Of a DNA stretch of 64,000 nt, positions 1-7,574 are shown one piece after another (the first letter of the stretch is position 1; every line of letters begins with the position of its first letter). Below the pieces are notes generated by a model that was not told the DNA's origin, ran no database searches, and saw only the letters and a program-made list of their open reading frames with translations. The position numbers and the translations under genes were made by a program. This stretch comes from Brucella intermedia LMG 3301 (lineage in GTDB: Bacteria; Pseudomonadota; Alphaproteobacteria; Rhizobiales; Rhizobiaceae). The stretch is from NCBI RefSeq assembly GCF_000182645.1, contig NZ_ACQA01000002.1:1855001-1919000 (forward strand), read 5' to 3'.

Positions 1-613
<613 letters not shown>

Positions 614-716
614 GAGCGATCTCCGTTTGGCCAGTCTGTTGGCTCCTCTGTTCCGCCTGAGGTTAGACGGAGAGTGCAAGAAAATGGCCCGGCGCGTGCC
701 GGGCCACGTTGCAAAA

Positions 717-1082
717 TCATGCTGTCGAAAGAGGTCGGTTTGTCGTGGACCACAGGCTGACCGCAGCGAGCACGGCGACGACGAGGCCGGCGACCACATG
801 CACCCACATCGCGGCTGGGAGGGCAGAGAAGCCCAGTGCCCAAGGCGCGATTACGGACCAAAGGCCGAGCGCCACGTTGGTCCATTCCTCGACCTGATGG
901 AATGTGTAGAGCGCAGCGACCGCGATCAGCGTCACGGCAGCACCGACGATCCAGGCATTCCATGCGGCATAGGTTTCAGCCGCATAGCCGAGATACCAGG
1001 GCGAGAGCAGAAGACCGAGACCGGCAATGATGTTGACGACATCGAAAGCCGTCCGGTTATAGGAAGACAAAGACTTCAGCAT
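717..1082 (-). CDS. SPW-repeat inner-membrane protein
   Basis: Small (121 aa) membrane protein with about four hydrophobic segments and two copies of the SPW-type motif (LLSPWYLGY near residue 25 and IAPWALGF near residue 80). This is the hallmark of the SPW family (duplicated two-helix unit). Function is not established; related proteins recur in stress-tolerance islands beside small heat-shock proteins. ATG at 1082 has GGAGG about 8 nt upstream. It lies between the omega-like gene and the HtrA gene, same strand, with short gaps, so it is probably co-transcribed with them. No catalytic residues are recognisable. Confidence 0.85.
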   Translation of the reverse strand: MLKSLSSYNRTAFDVVNIIAGLGLLLSPWYLGYAAETYAAWNAWIVGAAVTLIAVAALYTFHQVEEWTNVALGLWSVIAPWALGFSALPAAMWVHVVAGLVVAVLAAVSLWSTTNRPLSTA

Positions 1083-1115
1083 CGTTCATTCCTCCGTGTC
1101 GGTTTGCTTGCCTCT

Positions 1116-1433
1116 TCAATGAACCGTCTTTCGCGAACGGGAGGCGGGTGCGGCGGCGCCTCCGACACCGCCATCACGAAGCTTGGAAGCCGGATCGGGC
1201 GGAGGCAAAAGCTGCCTTTCATCCGCCCCAGGCAGAAACGGTGCGAGTTCATCCCGCGTGAACACGCCCGCTGCGATCTCGTGCAGGGCAAGATCGCCCA
1301 CGCTGCGATCGACTGCGTCGAGCCTCGGTTCCGCGCCCCGGGCGAGCGCCCGGATGCGGGAGGCAGCGGCAAGCGTTAGCGCGAACCGGTTCGGCAGAAC
1401 CTTCTGGCAATCGAAAACGACATGCGTATCCAT
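1116..1433 (-). CDS. RNA polymerase omega (RpoZ)-like protein
   Basis: 105 aa. Residues about 5-65 follow the omega-subunit pattern: an acidic start, KVLPNRFALTLAAASRIRAL (compare the conserved KVPNRFELVLLAAHRAR of alphaproteobacterial RpoZ), then a basic/acidic linker and LALHEIAAGV (compare VALREIADE). The C-terminus is extended, proline/alanine-rich and low-complexity. True omega helps fold and latch the beta-prime subunit; whether this paralogue joins RNA polymerase is unknown. ATG at 1433 has GAGGTG upstream; the preceding gene ends 10 nt before. Its place in a heat-stress operon suggests a stress-specific omega variant (inference). Confidence 0.7.
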   Translation of the reverse strand: MDTHVVFDCQKVLPNRFALTLAAASRIRALARGAEPRLDAVDRSVGDLALHEIAAGVFTRDELAPFLPGADERQLLPPPDPASKLRDGGVGGAAAPASRSRKTVH

Positions 1434-1442
1434 CGCCGCACC

Positions 1443-2207
1443 TCATGCTGCCTTTCGTGTGTCTGAATCATCCCGATCATCCGCAACCTCGCGTTCAAGC
1501 GCGAGCAGCGCCTGCTCGACCTCGTAGAGCCGCGACGGCCGGTCGTTCTCGGGCATGCCTTCGTTGGTGGCCTGGTCGATCAGGTACTCGGTCCAGGCCC
1601 AGTTCATCAGAATCGCGCGCTTCGCCTCTAGCGTTAGCTTCGGATCGCTGATCACCTTCATGGGCGTCGTCCAGCTTTCAGGACCGGACGGGTCGTTGCG
1701 GTTCACCGCGCCGTCGAGCGCACGCCCGTAGGTCTCCTGAAGGGCGGCGAGCCCGAGCCGGTCGAGGGTCGCGTCCGAGAAGGCGTGGGTTGATTTTCCT
1801 ACATACGCCTGCTTCTCATCGGCGCGCTGGCTGCGGCCATTGCCTGTCTTCTGCCGGGGCGGTGTCTGGACCATATAGGTCAGACCCTGTCGCTCGGCAT
1901 AGCGGATGGCCGATTGCAATGTCGGGAAGCTCAGCTCGACCTGGGTCAGCGTATCGTCGCCGCCCGTGTAGCCCATCAGCGGCTCAATGAAGGGCGCGGT
2001 GCGCCGCTCGAACACAAGTCGCCAGCCCTTCGTGCGGGCCTTGCCGGAGGTCGTCACCGCGCGGGACGGCTTGTAGATACGCGCAACCGCGCCATCCGGG
2101 AAGACCGAGCGCCCCATCGAAAGGGGCTTGTGCCGGTTGTCGTTCGACGGCCACTCTTGCGGAATTGAATTTCCAGTTGATCTGTTGATCTGTCTCGTCA
2201 TCTCCAT
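1443..2207 (-). CDS. NDUFS4-like (ETC complex I subunit) protein with a C-terminal extension
   Basis: 254 aa. Residues about 32-118 match the conserved core of the 18-kDa complex I accessory subunit family: VFPDGAVARIYKPSRAVTTS, then GWRLVFE, MGYTGGDDTLTQVELSFPT and YAERQGLTY. The usual alphaproteobacterial protein is about 100 aa. Here a second region (about 165-254: DPKLTLEAKRAILMNWAWTEYL.., acidic helical tail) is added, so this is not the housekeeping subunit. ATG at 2207 is preceded by GGGAGG. It lies in the stress operon between hsp20 and the omega-like gene. Role in complex I or stress is unknown; domain call firm, function inferred. Confidence 0.75.
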   Translation of the reverse strand: MEMTRQINRSTGNSIPQEWPSNDNRHKPLSMGRSVFPDGAVARIYKPSRAVTTSGKARTKGWRLVFERRTAPFIEPLMGYTGGDDTLTQVELSFPTLQSAIRYAERQGLTYMVQTPPRQKTGNGRSQRADEKQAYVGKSTHAFSDATLDRLGLAALQETYGRALDGAVNRNDPSGPESWTTPMKVISDPKLTLEAKRAILMNWAWTEYLIDQATNEGMPENDRPSRLYEVEQALLALEREVADDRDDSDTRKAA

Positions 2208-2237
2208 TGTTCATCCCTCCCTCTCTGGCGAAGGATG

Positions 2238-2268
2238 CAGCCGACGGCGGCCAGATGGCCCGCCGCCG
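2238..2268 (-). terminator. GC-rich hairpin between hsp20 and the NDUFS4-like gene
   Basis: An imperfect GC-rich inverted repeat (GCCGACGGCGGCC / GGCCCGCCGCCGGC around an AGAT loop) lies in the 75-bp gap. There is no T-run after it on the minus strand, so it is more likely an RNA processing or attenuation hairpin that lowers expression of the distal genes than a full terminator. Confidence 0.35.
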
Positions 2269-2282
2269 GCGCCTGCCATGCG

Positions 2283-2792
2283 TCAGCTCTTGATGGCGAT
2301 GCGCTTCACCTGCGACTGCGCCTTTTCGCTCTTGGGCAAGGTCACGGTCAGCACGCCGTTTTTGAACCGCGCGTCGACCTGGTCGTCCTTGACCTCGTAG
2401 CCGAGCGGGATGCGACGCTCGAAGCGGCCATAGAAGCGCTCGGAGAACTGTCGGTCCTTGTCCTCCGTCTCGGAGCGCTTCTCGCCCCGCAGCGTCAGCA
2501 CGCCGTCGTCGAGCAGGACCTCGATGTCCTTCTCTTCGAGGCCCGGCACCTCAGCTGTCACCTTGATTTCCTTCTCGCCGTCGGAGATCTCCACGCTCGG
2601 CCAGCCGCCGCTGAAGGCGGAAGCTCCCACGATAGAGGGCAGGTTCGAGCCGACGCCGCGGAAGACGTCGTCGAACAGCCTGTTTACCTCGCGATGCAGC
2701 GAAAGGAACGGATCACGATCGCCATCGCGCAAGACACTGGGAACCTGATTGCCGCTGCTGCGGCCCCAGGGGATCAGATCACGGACACTCAT
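2283..2792 (-). CDS. Small heat-shock protein Hsp20 (alpha-crystallin family)
   Basis: 169 aa ATP-independent holdase that binds unfolding proteins. The alpha-crystallin domain spans about residues 60-165: WPSVEISDGEKEIKVTAEVPGLEEKDIEV, VLTLRGEKR, FERRIPLGYEV and the signature NGVLTVTLPK, followed by a short tail ending RIAIKS. The N-terminal arm (DPFLSLHREVNRLFDDVF) is typical of the class found in rhizobia and mobile stress islands. ATG at 2792 is set by AGGAGA 8-9 nt upstream. It is the second gene of the operon, about 95 bp after the IbpA-type gene. Confidence 0.95.
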   Translation of the reverse strand: MSVRDLIPWGRSSGNQVPSVLRDGDRDPFLSLHREVNRLFDDVFRGVGSNLPSIVGASAFSGGWPSVEISDGEKEIKVTAEVPGLEEKDIEVLLDDGVLTLRGEKRSETEDKDRQFSERFYGRFERRIPLGYEVKDDQVDARFKNGVLTVTLPKSEKAQSQVKRIAIKS

Positions 2793-2887
2793 TATTCTTC
2801 TCCTTTCTGTTCGTTCGATTGACAATGCTTTCCGTCGGCGCCCGGAAGTGCCCGGCACCTTGCGCGAATTACGCTGAGAGAGCTACC

Positions 2888-3364
2888 TCAGGCGGCCTGC
2901 TTGTCGGCCTCGATCTGCCTGGTCTCGACCTTGGGCAGTGCCTCGCCGGCCGCGATCTGGATCTTGCGCGGCTTCATCTCTTCGGGAATCTCACGCTTGA
3001 GATCAATCGTCAGCAGACCATTGACGAGGCTAGCGCCCACGACCTTCACGTGGTCGGCCAGTTCAAAGCGACGCTGGAATGTGCGCGCGGCAATTCCGCG
3101 ATGCAGATACTGGCTGTTATCCTCGCCAGCCTTCTGACCGGACACCACGAGCATGTTCTGCTCCTGGGTGATGGTCAGTTCGTCTTGCGAGAAGCCGGCC
3201 ACCGCCATGGTGATGCGGTAGTCGTCCTCGCCGGTCTTGGCTATGTCATAAGGCGGCCAGTTGTCGATGGTCTCGACACGGCTCGCAGCTTCGAGCGCGT
3301 TCAGCATTCGGTCGAAGCCGATGCTCGACCGGAACAGGGGAGTAAAATCGAAAGTGGTTCTCAT
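2888..3364 (-). CDS. Small heat-shock protein, IbpA/HspA type
   Basis: 158 aa Hsp20 of the IbpA class. The N-terminus MRTTFDFTPLFRSSIGFDRM is followed by the class motif NWPPYDIAKTGEDDYRITMA and the alpha-crystallin domain (LVVSGQK, YLHRGIAARTFQRRFELADHVKV, NGLLTIDLKREIPEE). This is a different subclass from the neighbouring Hsp20, a pairing often seen because the two classes cooperate in aggregate protection. ATG at 3364 has AGGAGG at ideal spacing; an upstream in-frame ATG (3391) lacks one. First gene of the operon, with a heat-shock-like promoter about 110 bp upstream. Confidence 0.95.
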   Translation of the reverse strand: MRTTFDFTPLFRSSIGFDRMLNALEAASRVETIDNWPPYDIAKTGEDDYRITMAVAGFSQDELTITQEQNMLVVSGQKAGEDNSQYLHRGIAARTFQRRFELADHVKVVGASLVNGLLTIDLKREIPEEMKPRKIQIAAGEALPKVETRQIEADKQAA

Positions 3365-3470
3365 AGCCACATCCTCCTTGTGAAGCAACATGGGTACAAG
3401 TTTCTATTTCCGTCAGCGATGTCATTCATCGTTCGACGGGCCAGACCCCGATGGGCGTCCGGCGACTGCG

Positions 3471-3499
3471 ATTTAGGTTTGGCAATTTGCCTGTTCAAG
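3471..3499 (-). promoter_or_regulatory. Putative RpoH-type heat-shock promoter
   Basis: On the minus strand CTTGAA (3494-3499) is followed after exactly 17 nt by CTAAAT (3471-3476). CTTGAA is the hallmark -35 of alphaproteobacterial RpoH promoters. The -10 is a looser match to CCATnT-type boxes. It lies about 107 bp upstream of the first hsp20 gene. Confidence 0.45.
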
Positions 3500-3602
3500 A
3501 GGTCGCCGAGCGCACCTTAACACTTTTTTTCTGTGACCGCGCCGCTTATCTAATAGCCAGGTGAATGATCGGGATAGCACCCGAAATGCAGGAGGTAACT
3601 AA

Positions 3603-3845
3603 ATGACGCTGGATGAAATTAGTTCTGTCCTGGGCCCGGTAGACTCCAGTCTTGTTGCGGAAATCAACCGAACCGGCGCGTCAGCGGCTGAACTCGCCGA
3701 AGCTTGGGCCTGATTTAATGCTGACGAAGCGTTGGCCAACGAGGGACGATCACTGCCGTCAGGAAGAGTCGCAGAGCTTGTTGGAATCCTGGAAGTGGCA
3801 GAATTGGCCGAGGATACCTACGGGGGGAAGGGCGCCGGAAGTTGA
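3603..3845 (+). pseudogene. Small conserved protein gene broken by an in-frame TGA
   Basis: A perfect AGGAGG stands 9 nt before the ATG at 3603. The frame runs 36 codons (MTLDEISSVLG..AAELAEAWA), meets TGA at 3711-3713, and continues in the same frame as FNADEALANEGRSLPSGRVAELVGIL to a second stop at 3843-3845. The two halves read as one small soluble helical protein of about 79 aa. The first TGA probably replaced a Trp codon (TGG), because the repeated AWAW-type context would be natural there. No selenocysteine machinery or SECIS hairpin is evident. It is divergent from the hsp20 operon and upstream of an IS6 element. Function unknown; similar small proteins accompany hsp20 genes in stress islands (recollection, not checked). 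Confidence 0.6.
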
Positions 3846-3912
3846 TAATCTCCTTCGCGATCAGCGCTCGCTGTTTAACTGGGCTACGAGGTTTTTATTC
3901 GGCGCCTTTGAA

Positions 3913-4728
3913 GGCACTGTTACCTTAACCTAAGTGTAAACATCAGTTGCGATAACGGGTGATGACCGAACCTCGTTCTTCGCTTTACCGCCGCCATCGT
4001 TATCCATCTGAGATTATTGCAGAGGCGGTGTGGTTGTATTTCCGCTTTCCGCTAAGCTTTCGCATGGTTGAAGACATGCTGGCTTATCGTGGCATCTTCG
4101 TCACATATAAGACCGTGTACGAATGGGCGGAGAAATTCGCACGTGCTTATGCCAGTAATATCCGTCGCCGCACACCGCGGCTTGGCGATAAATGGCACCT
4201 GGATGAATGTGTAATATCTATCAAAAGTGAGCATCACATTCTTTGGCGAGCAGTTGATCAGGATGGTTTTGTTTTGGATGTTCTGGTCCAGAAACGCCGT
4301 AATACCAAGGCCGCCAAGCGCTTCATGCGCAAGCTTCTCTCTGCACAGGGCTGTGCACCCCGGATCATGGTCACCGATAAACTACGATCATATGGCGCTG
4401 CCAAACGAACGATGGGACTTAGCGTTTGCGATCATCGCCAGCATAAGGGTTTGAACAATCGGGCAGAGAATTCGCATCAGCCGATCCGACGACGAGAGCG
4501 GGTTATGAAGCGCTTTAAATCGGCGCGACATGTGCAAAATTTCACGTCGATACATGATCCGATCTACAACCTAAATTATTTCCCCGGAAACCAATTCAAT
4601 GCCGCCGATCATCGTGAGTTACGACAAGCCGCCACTGACATGTGGCGCGAAATCACGTGCCTGAAATCCGCATGACAGATGCGCCAAAGAATACGTTACG
4701 TCTGCACTCTCGTTAAAGTAACAGTGCC
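3913..4728 (+). mobile_element. IS6-family insertion sequence, apparently complete (816 bp)
   Basis: Terminal inverted repeats GGCACTGTTACCTTAAC (3913-3929) and its complement at 4712-4728 match except one base, and begin with the GGCACTGTT common to IS6/IS26-type elements. One transposase gene fills the element. The flanking octamers CCTTTGAA (left) and ATCTGCAG (right) differ, so there is no target duplication. IS6 elements commonly lose the duplication by causing adjacent deletions or cointegrates, so the two sides were probably joined secondarily. The right end cuts into a secreted-protein gene. Confidence 0.92.
3962..4675 (+). CDS. IS6-family transposase
   Basis: 237 aa DDE transposase acting by replicative transposition. 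An N-terminal HTH-like region (RHRYPSEIIAEAVWLYFRFPLSFRMVEDML) is followed by the catalytic core: Asp in KWHLDEC, Asp in VTDKLRSYGAAK, Glu in NNRAENSHQPIRRRER. Length is normal for the family and no stop interrupts it, so it is probably active. The ATG at 3962 directly follows an in-frame GTG at 3959; either could be used. Confidence 0.95.
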   Translation: MTEPRSSLYRRHRYPSEIIAEAVWLYFRFPLSFRMVEDMLAYRGIFVTYKTVYEWAEKFARAYASNIRRRTPRLGDKWHLDECVISIKSEHHILWRAVDQDGFVLDVLVQKRRNTKAAKRFMRKLLSAQGCAPRIMVTDKLRSYGAAKRTMGLSVCDHRQHKGLNNRAENSHQPIRRRERVMKRFKSARHVQNFTSIHDPIYNLNYFPGNQFNAADHRELRQAATDMWREITCLKSA

Positions 4729-5145
4729 ATCTGCAGATGTGATGAAACCCGGTCCGCCTCCATCAGCGGGCAGACCTCCATCTCCTTGTGCGCCGGATCC
4801 TCCGGCCCCGTCTGCGCCCCAATTGCCGGAGTCCTGTTGCGTTACGCCATTATTATCGATGTGACTGGAACCGCCCCCTTGGCCATTGCCGACCCCTCCG
4901 TCGCCGCTGCGCCCGGGGACACCAAGGCCGCCTGGCGCACCACAGCCCGTAAAATCGCTCGGGCTACATATGCCAGCCCAGGATGGTGTGACCCCACCTG
5001 GACTAATAAGCAATACCTGTATGGGGAGGAGGGCAATGAGAAAAACGTTGGGAACAAATGCAGTTGAAGCAAACCAAAATGATTTTCGAGCACGCGGTAA
5101 AACCTGGTTTTGCGAAGATCTGGTTTTAGAAAAATTATGCCCCAT
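4696..5145 (-). pseudogene. Truncated secreted glycine-rich protein (possible autotransporter N-terminus)
   Basis: ATG at 5145 with AGGGGG upstream opens a long N-terminal extension, then a hydrophobic signal segment (FVPNVFLIALLPIQVLLI) and a likely cleavage site near PSWA. The mature part is extremely Gly-rich (GGLGVPG, GDGGVGNGQGGG, GGDGG..). This layout suits a type V autotransporter or other surface protein. After about residue 139 the frame enters the IS6 right end (4728) and ends at 4696 inside the IS, so the gene is beheaded. The family is a guess from composition; the truncation is directly visible. Confidence 0.5.
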
Positions 5146-5558
5146 TACTGGCCCCCTGTTTCGCAGTTAGCTACTACGTTGCAGCTTTATATATCAGCAA
5201 CGACTTCATTGCCAACCGACCACATAAACAATGCAATATAAACAAGGATAGGACTTGATCATTAAAGTAGATGCATAGCTCTCTGGCGATTAAGCTGCGA
5301 TGGAGGACTGGGTTTCTCGCGCTAATAGCCTCTACGCCTGTCCGCCGTGCCATTTGGAGATATTGCAATAGTCGAACCTCTCTGCGTATTGGTCGCCGTT
5401 GAGCGTTGGTTGCACTACGATGTTTAAGACAAGCCGGAAACCGGGCGGAAAGGCGTTGGCGAAACTGACGCCATTTCACAAGGAAAACCTCTGAGCATGA
5501 CCAAACGCCCGACACGTTTAAATCTGTTACCTCTCTCCATCTGGGATCAAATGTTTAA
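5146..5558. other. Intergenic region without recognisable gene
   Basis: About 410 bp between the truncated secreted-protein gene and the LysR gene. Short open frames exist but have no ribosome binding site or recognisable protein pattern. I saw no clear hairpin or repeat. Confidence 0.4.
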
Positions 5559-6464
5559 CTAACAGATGGTCGACACTTCGTTGACGAGCCAGTCGCGAAA
5601 AAGCTGCAGCGCCTGGTTGGTGGCAATGTTTTCTTGGGAGCATATAAACTTGTAGGATTCCTCGGGCTCGAAATAGCGCTCGGACACAATACACAGGCTT
5701 CCGCGCTCCACGTCGTTTTTGACCAGAGGTCGATGAGAAAAACCGATGCCCTGTCCGGAACGAGCAGCCGCCAACAATGTGTGTTGGTCGTCAAAAAAGA
5801 GGTTTGAATTGGCGGTTAGATCATCAAATCCGTGGTGGGATATCCATCTTTTCCAGTCCTTTACGTCCCGATAATGCAAGCGAGGAATGCCAGGGTCCAC
5901 GAGAAGATCTTCTGGATTTGCCACATTGGCCAGAAGTAAGGGACTGCAGACAGGTACCAGTTTTTCTTTTAGAAGTTCGATGTTGTACATGCCTGCTGGC
6001 GGATGCAGACAATATTTTATCTGTGCGTCTTCTGTATCCTGAGCGATGGAATCTATGTCGATATTATTCAGGTGAAGCTGGATGCCTGGATTTTGCTTCA
6101 AGAAGCCAGCAATCCTGCTCGCGATCACTTCCATTGCGAAAAAAGGACCGGCGCGAACCCGGAGGATTTTGGTCTTGTTGTCCTGTCCGATCAGCGTCGC
6201 AACTGCGCCGATTTCATCAAATGCGCGAGCACAAACCTCCAGCAGCAGCGCGCCTTCTGCGGTAACGGATACACCGCGCGAGCCGCGAATAAGCAACTGA
6301 CAACCCAACGACTGTTCCAGGAGTTTGATTTGATGGCTCACAGCGCCCTGACTGACTGCAAGCTCTTCTGCGGCGGCAGTGAAGCTTTGGCAATGTGAAA
6401 CGGCCTCAAAAGCCCTTAAGGCTTTCAAGCTTGGGAGTTTTCGCCGCTTCGCCCTTGAAGTCAT
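5559..6464 (-). CDS. LysR-family transcriptional regulator (GcvA-like)
   Basis: 301 aa. N-terminal winged HTH (residues about 8-70): LPSLKALRAFEAVSHCQSFTAAAEELAVSQGAVSHQIKLLEQSLG. The effector-binding domain contains the GcvA-group pattern PRLHYRDVKDWKRW and DDQHTLLAAARSGQGIGF. The start is taken at the ATG at 6464. An upstream TTG (6527) would extend the protein, and no strong ribosome binding site separates the two. It is divergent from the binding-protein/peptidase operon at 6640, the classic arrangement for a LysR controlling its neighbour, so the roughly 175-bp gap should hold its operator. Ligand unknown; an amino acid or dipeptide derivative is inferred. Confidence 0.92.
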   Translation of the reverse strand: MTSRAKRRKLPSLKALRAFEAVSHCQSFTAAAEELAVSQGAVSHQIKLLEQSLGCQLLIRGSRGVSVTAEGALLLEVCARAFDEIGAVATLIGQDNKTKILRVRAGPFFAMEVIASRIAGFLKQNPGIQLHLNNIDIDSIAQDTEDAQIKYCLHPPAGMYNIELLKEKLVPVCSPLLLANVANPEDLLVDPGIPRLHYRDVKDWKRWISHHGFDDLTANSNLFFDDQHTLLAAARSGQGIGFSHRPLVKNDVERGSLCIVSERYFEPEESYKFICSQENIATNQALQLFRDWLVNEVSTIC

Positions 6465-6639
6465 ATCGTCATGAATTTTTCTAATACCATTGAATAGTTC
6501 TTTTGCATTGATCGACCCACGGCACAAGCATAATCGTCAATAAACAAAAAACGCCCTTGGGTATCATTTGGTTCTGGTCTCGCACTTCAGAGAGCATCTC
6601 AGATGTACCGGACAACGGCGTATAAAAGGAGAACGAAAC

Positions 6640-7434
6640 GTGCTTACGCAAGCTAAAATGGGAATTGTTGCTGCTCTTGTTGCCGTATGTGGCGCGCTTC
6701 CGGCCCACGCTGAAGAAATCCGCATGGGAGCTGAAGGTGCTTATGCCCCCTTCAATTATCTGGACCCGAGCGGGCAGCTCAAAGGCTTTGATATCGACGT
6801 CGGCAATGCGATCTGTGAGAAGCTGAAAGCTGATTGCGTATGGAGCGCTAACGAGTGGAGCGGGATTATTCCGGCGCTTCAGTCAAAGAAGTTCGACATC
6901 ATGGCTTCGTCAATGGCTATTACTGAATCGCGTATGCAGCAGGTCAGCTTCTCCGATCCCTATTATTACAACACCATGCGGTTTGTTGCTTTGAAGGAGC
7001 TTGGCCTCAAGGATGTGACGCCGGAAAGTGCCAAGGGAAAGGTCATAGGCACCCAGACAGGCTCTATCGCATTCGATGCTTTGCAGCGCTTTTTCCCCAA
7101 TAATGAGGTGAAGCTCTATCCGACACTTGAAGAAGCCTTCCTGGATATCGAGAATGGCCGCATTGACCTCTTGCTGGAATCCAAGTTCGCTCTCAGCGAT
7201 TGGATTAAGAAGGGTGCAGATTGCTGCGAATTTGTCGGCAACGAGTTCCTTCTGGATGGAACTCTGGGTGCCGGAATGGCCTTCCGCAAGGATGACGTTG
7301 AACTGCGAACGCGCGTCAACAAGGCGCTTGCGGAGATCATCCGAGACGGTAGCTACGACAAGATCAGTGCCAGGTACTTTGATTTCGACATCAGGGAAAA
7401 GCCGAAATTCGCGAGTGAAATCTTCGCGAAGTAG
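6640..7434 (+). CDS. Periplasmic amino-acid-type ABC transporter substrate-binding protein
   Basis: 264 aa cluster-F (family 3) binding protein. It has a Sec signal (GIVAALVAVCGALPAHA), then the family opening IRMGAEGAYAPFNYLDPSGQLKGFDIDVGNAICEK and the typical FDIMASSMAITESRMQQVSFSDPYYYNTM. The resemblance is to the arginine/ornithine/opine branch (DIDVGNAI, MAIT.ER). The start is a GTG at 6640 placed 8 nt after GGAGA; no ATG fits as well. No permease or ATPase gene lies beside it, so it must use transporter subunits encoded elsewhere. It heads an operon with a peptidase and a racemase-like enzyme, so its ligand is probably the substrate they process. Confidence 0.9.
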   Translation: MLTQAKMGIVAALVAVCGALPAHAEEIRMGAEGAYAPFNYLDPSGQLKGFDIDVGNAICEKLKADCVWSANEWSGIIPALQSKKFDIMASSMAITESRMQQVSFSDPYYYNTMRFVALKELGLKDVTPESAKGKVIGTQTGSIAFDALQRFFPNNEVKLYPTLEEAFLDIENGRIDLLLESKFALSDWIKKGADCCEFVGNEFLLDGTLGAGMAFRKDDVELRTRVNKALAEIIRDGSYDKISARYFDFDIREKPKFASEIFAK

Positions 7435-7574
7435 TTTGCTCCCATTGCCACCCAGAGTACCTGATTTGAGACACCACATCAGATCAGGTGCTCACTGCGT
7501 GTGGCATTGTCAGGTCAGCCATTTCGTTTCGACCAACACAGAGTGGTCTTCGCCGACAAAAGAAAGGTCCATCC

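Noticed and set aside
3711..3713. Selenocysteine at the TGA in the small stress-island gene
   Set aside because: No SECIS-like hairpin directly after the TGA and no selenium genes in the window; nonsense mutation is simpler.
5174..5515. Minus-strand 113-codon open frame upstream of the LysR gene
   Set aside because: No ribosome binding site, Arg/Leu-rich non-domain composition.
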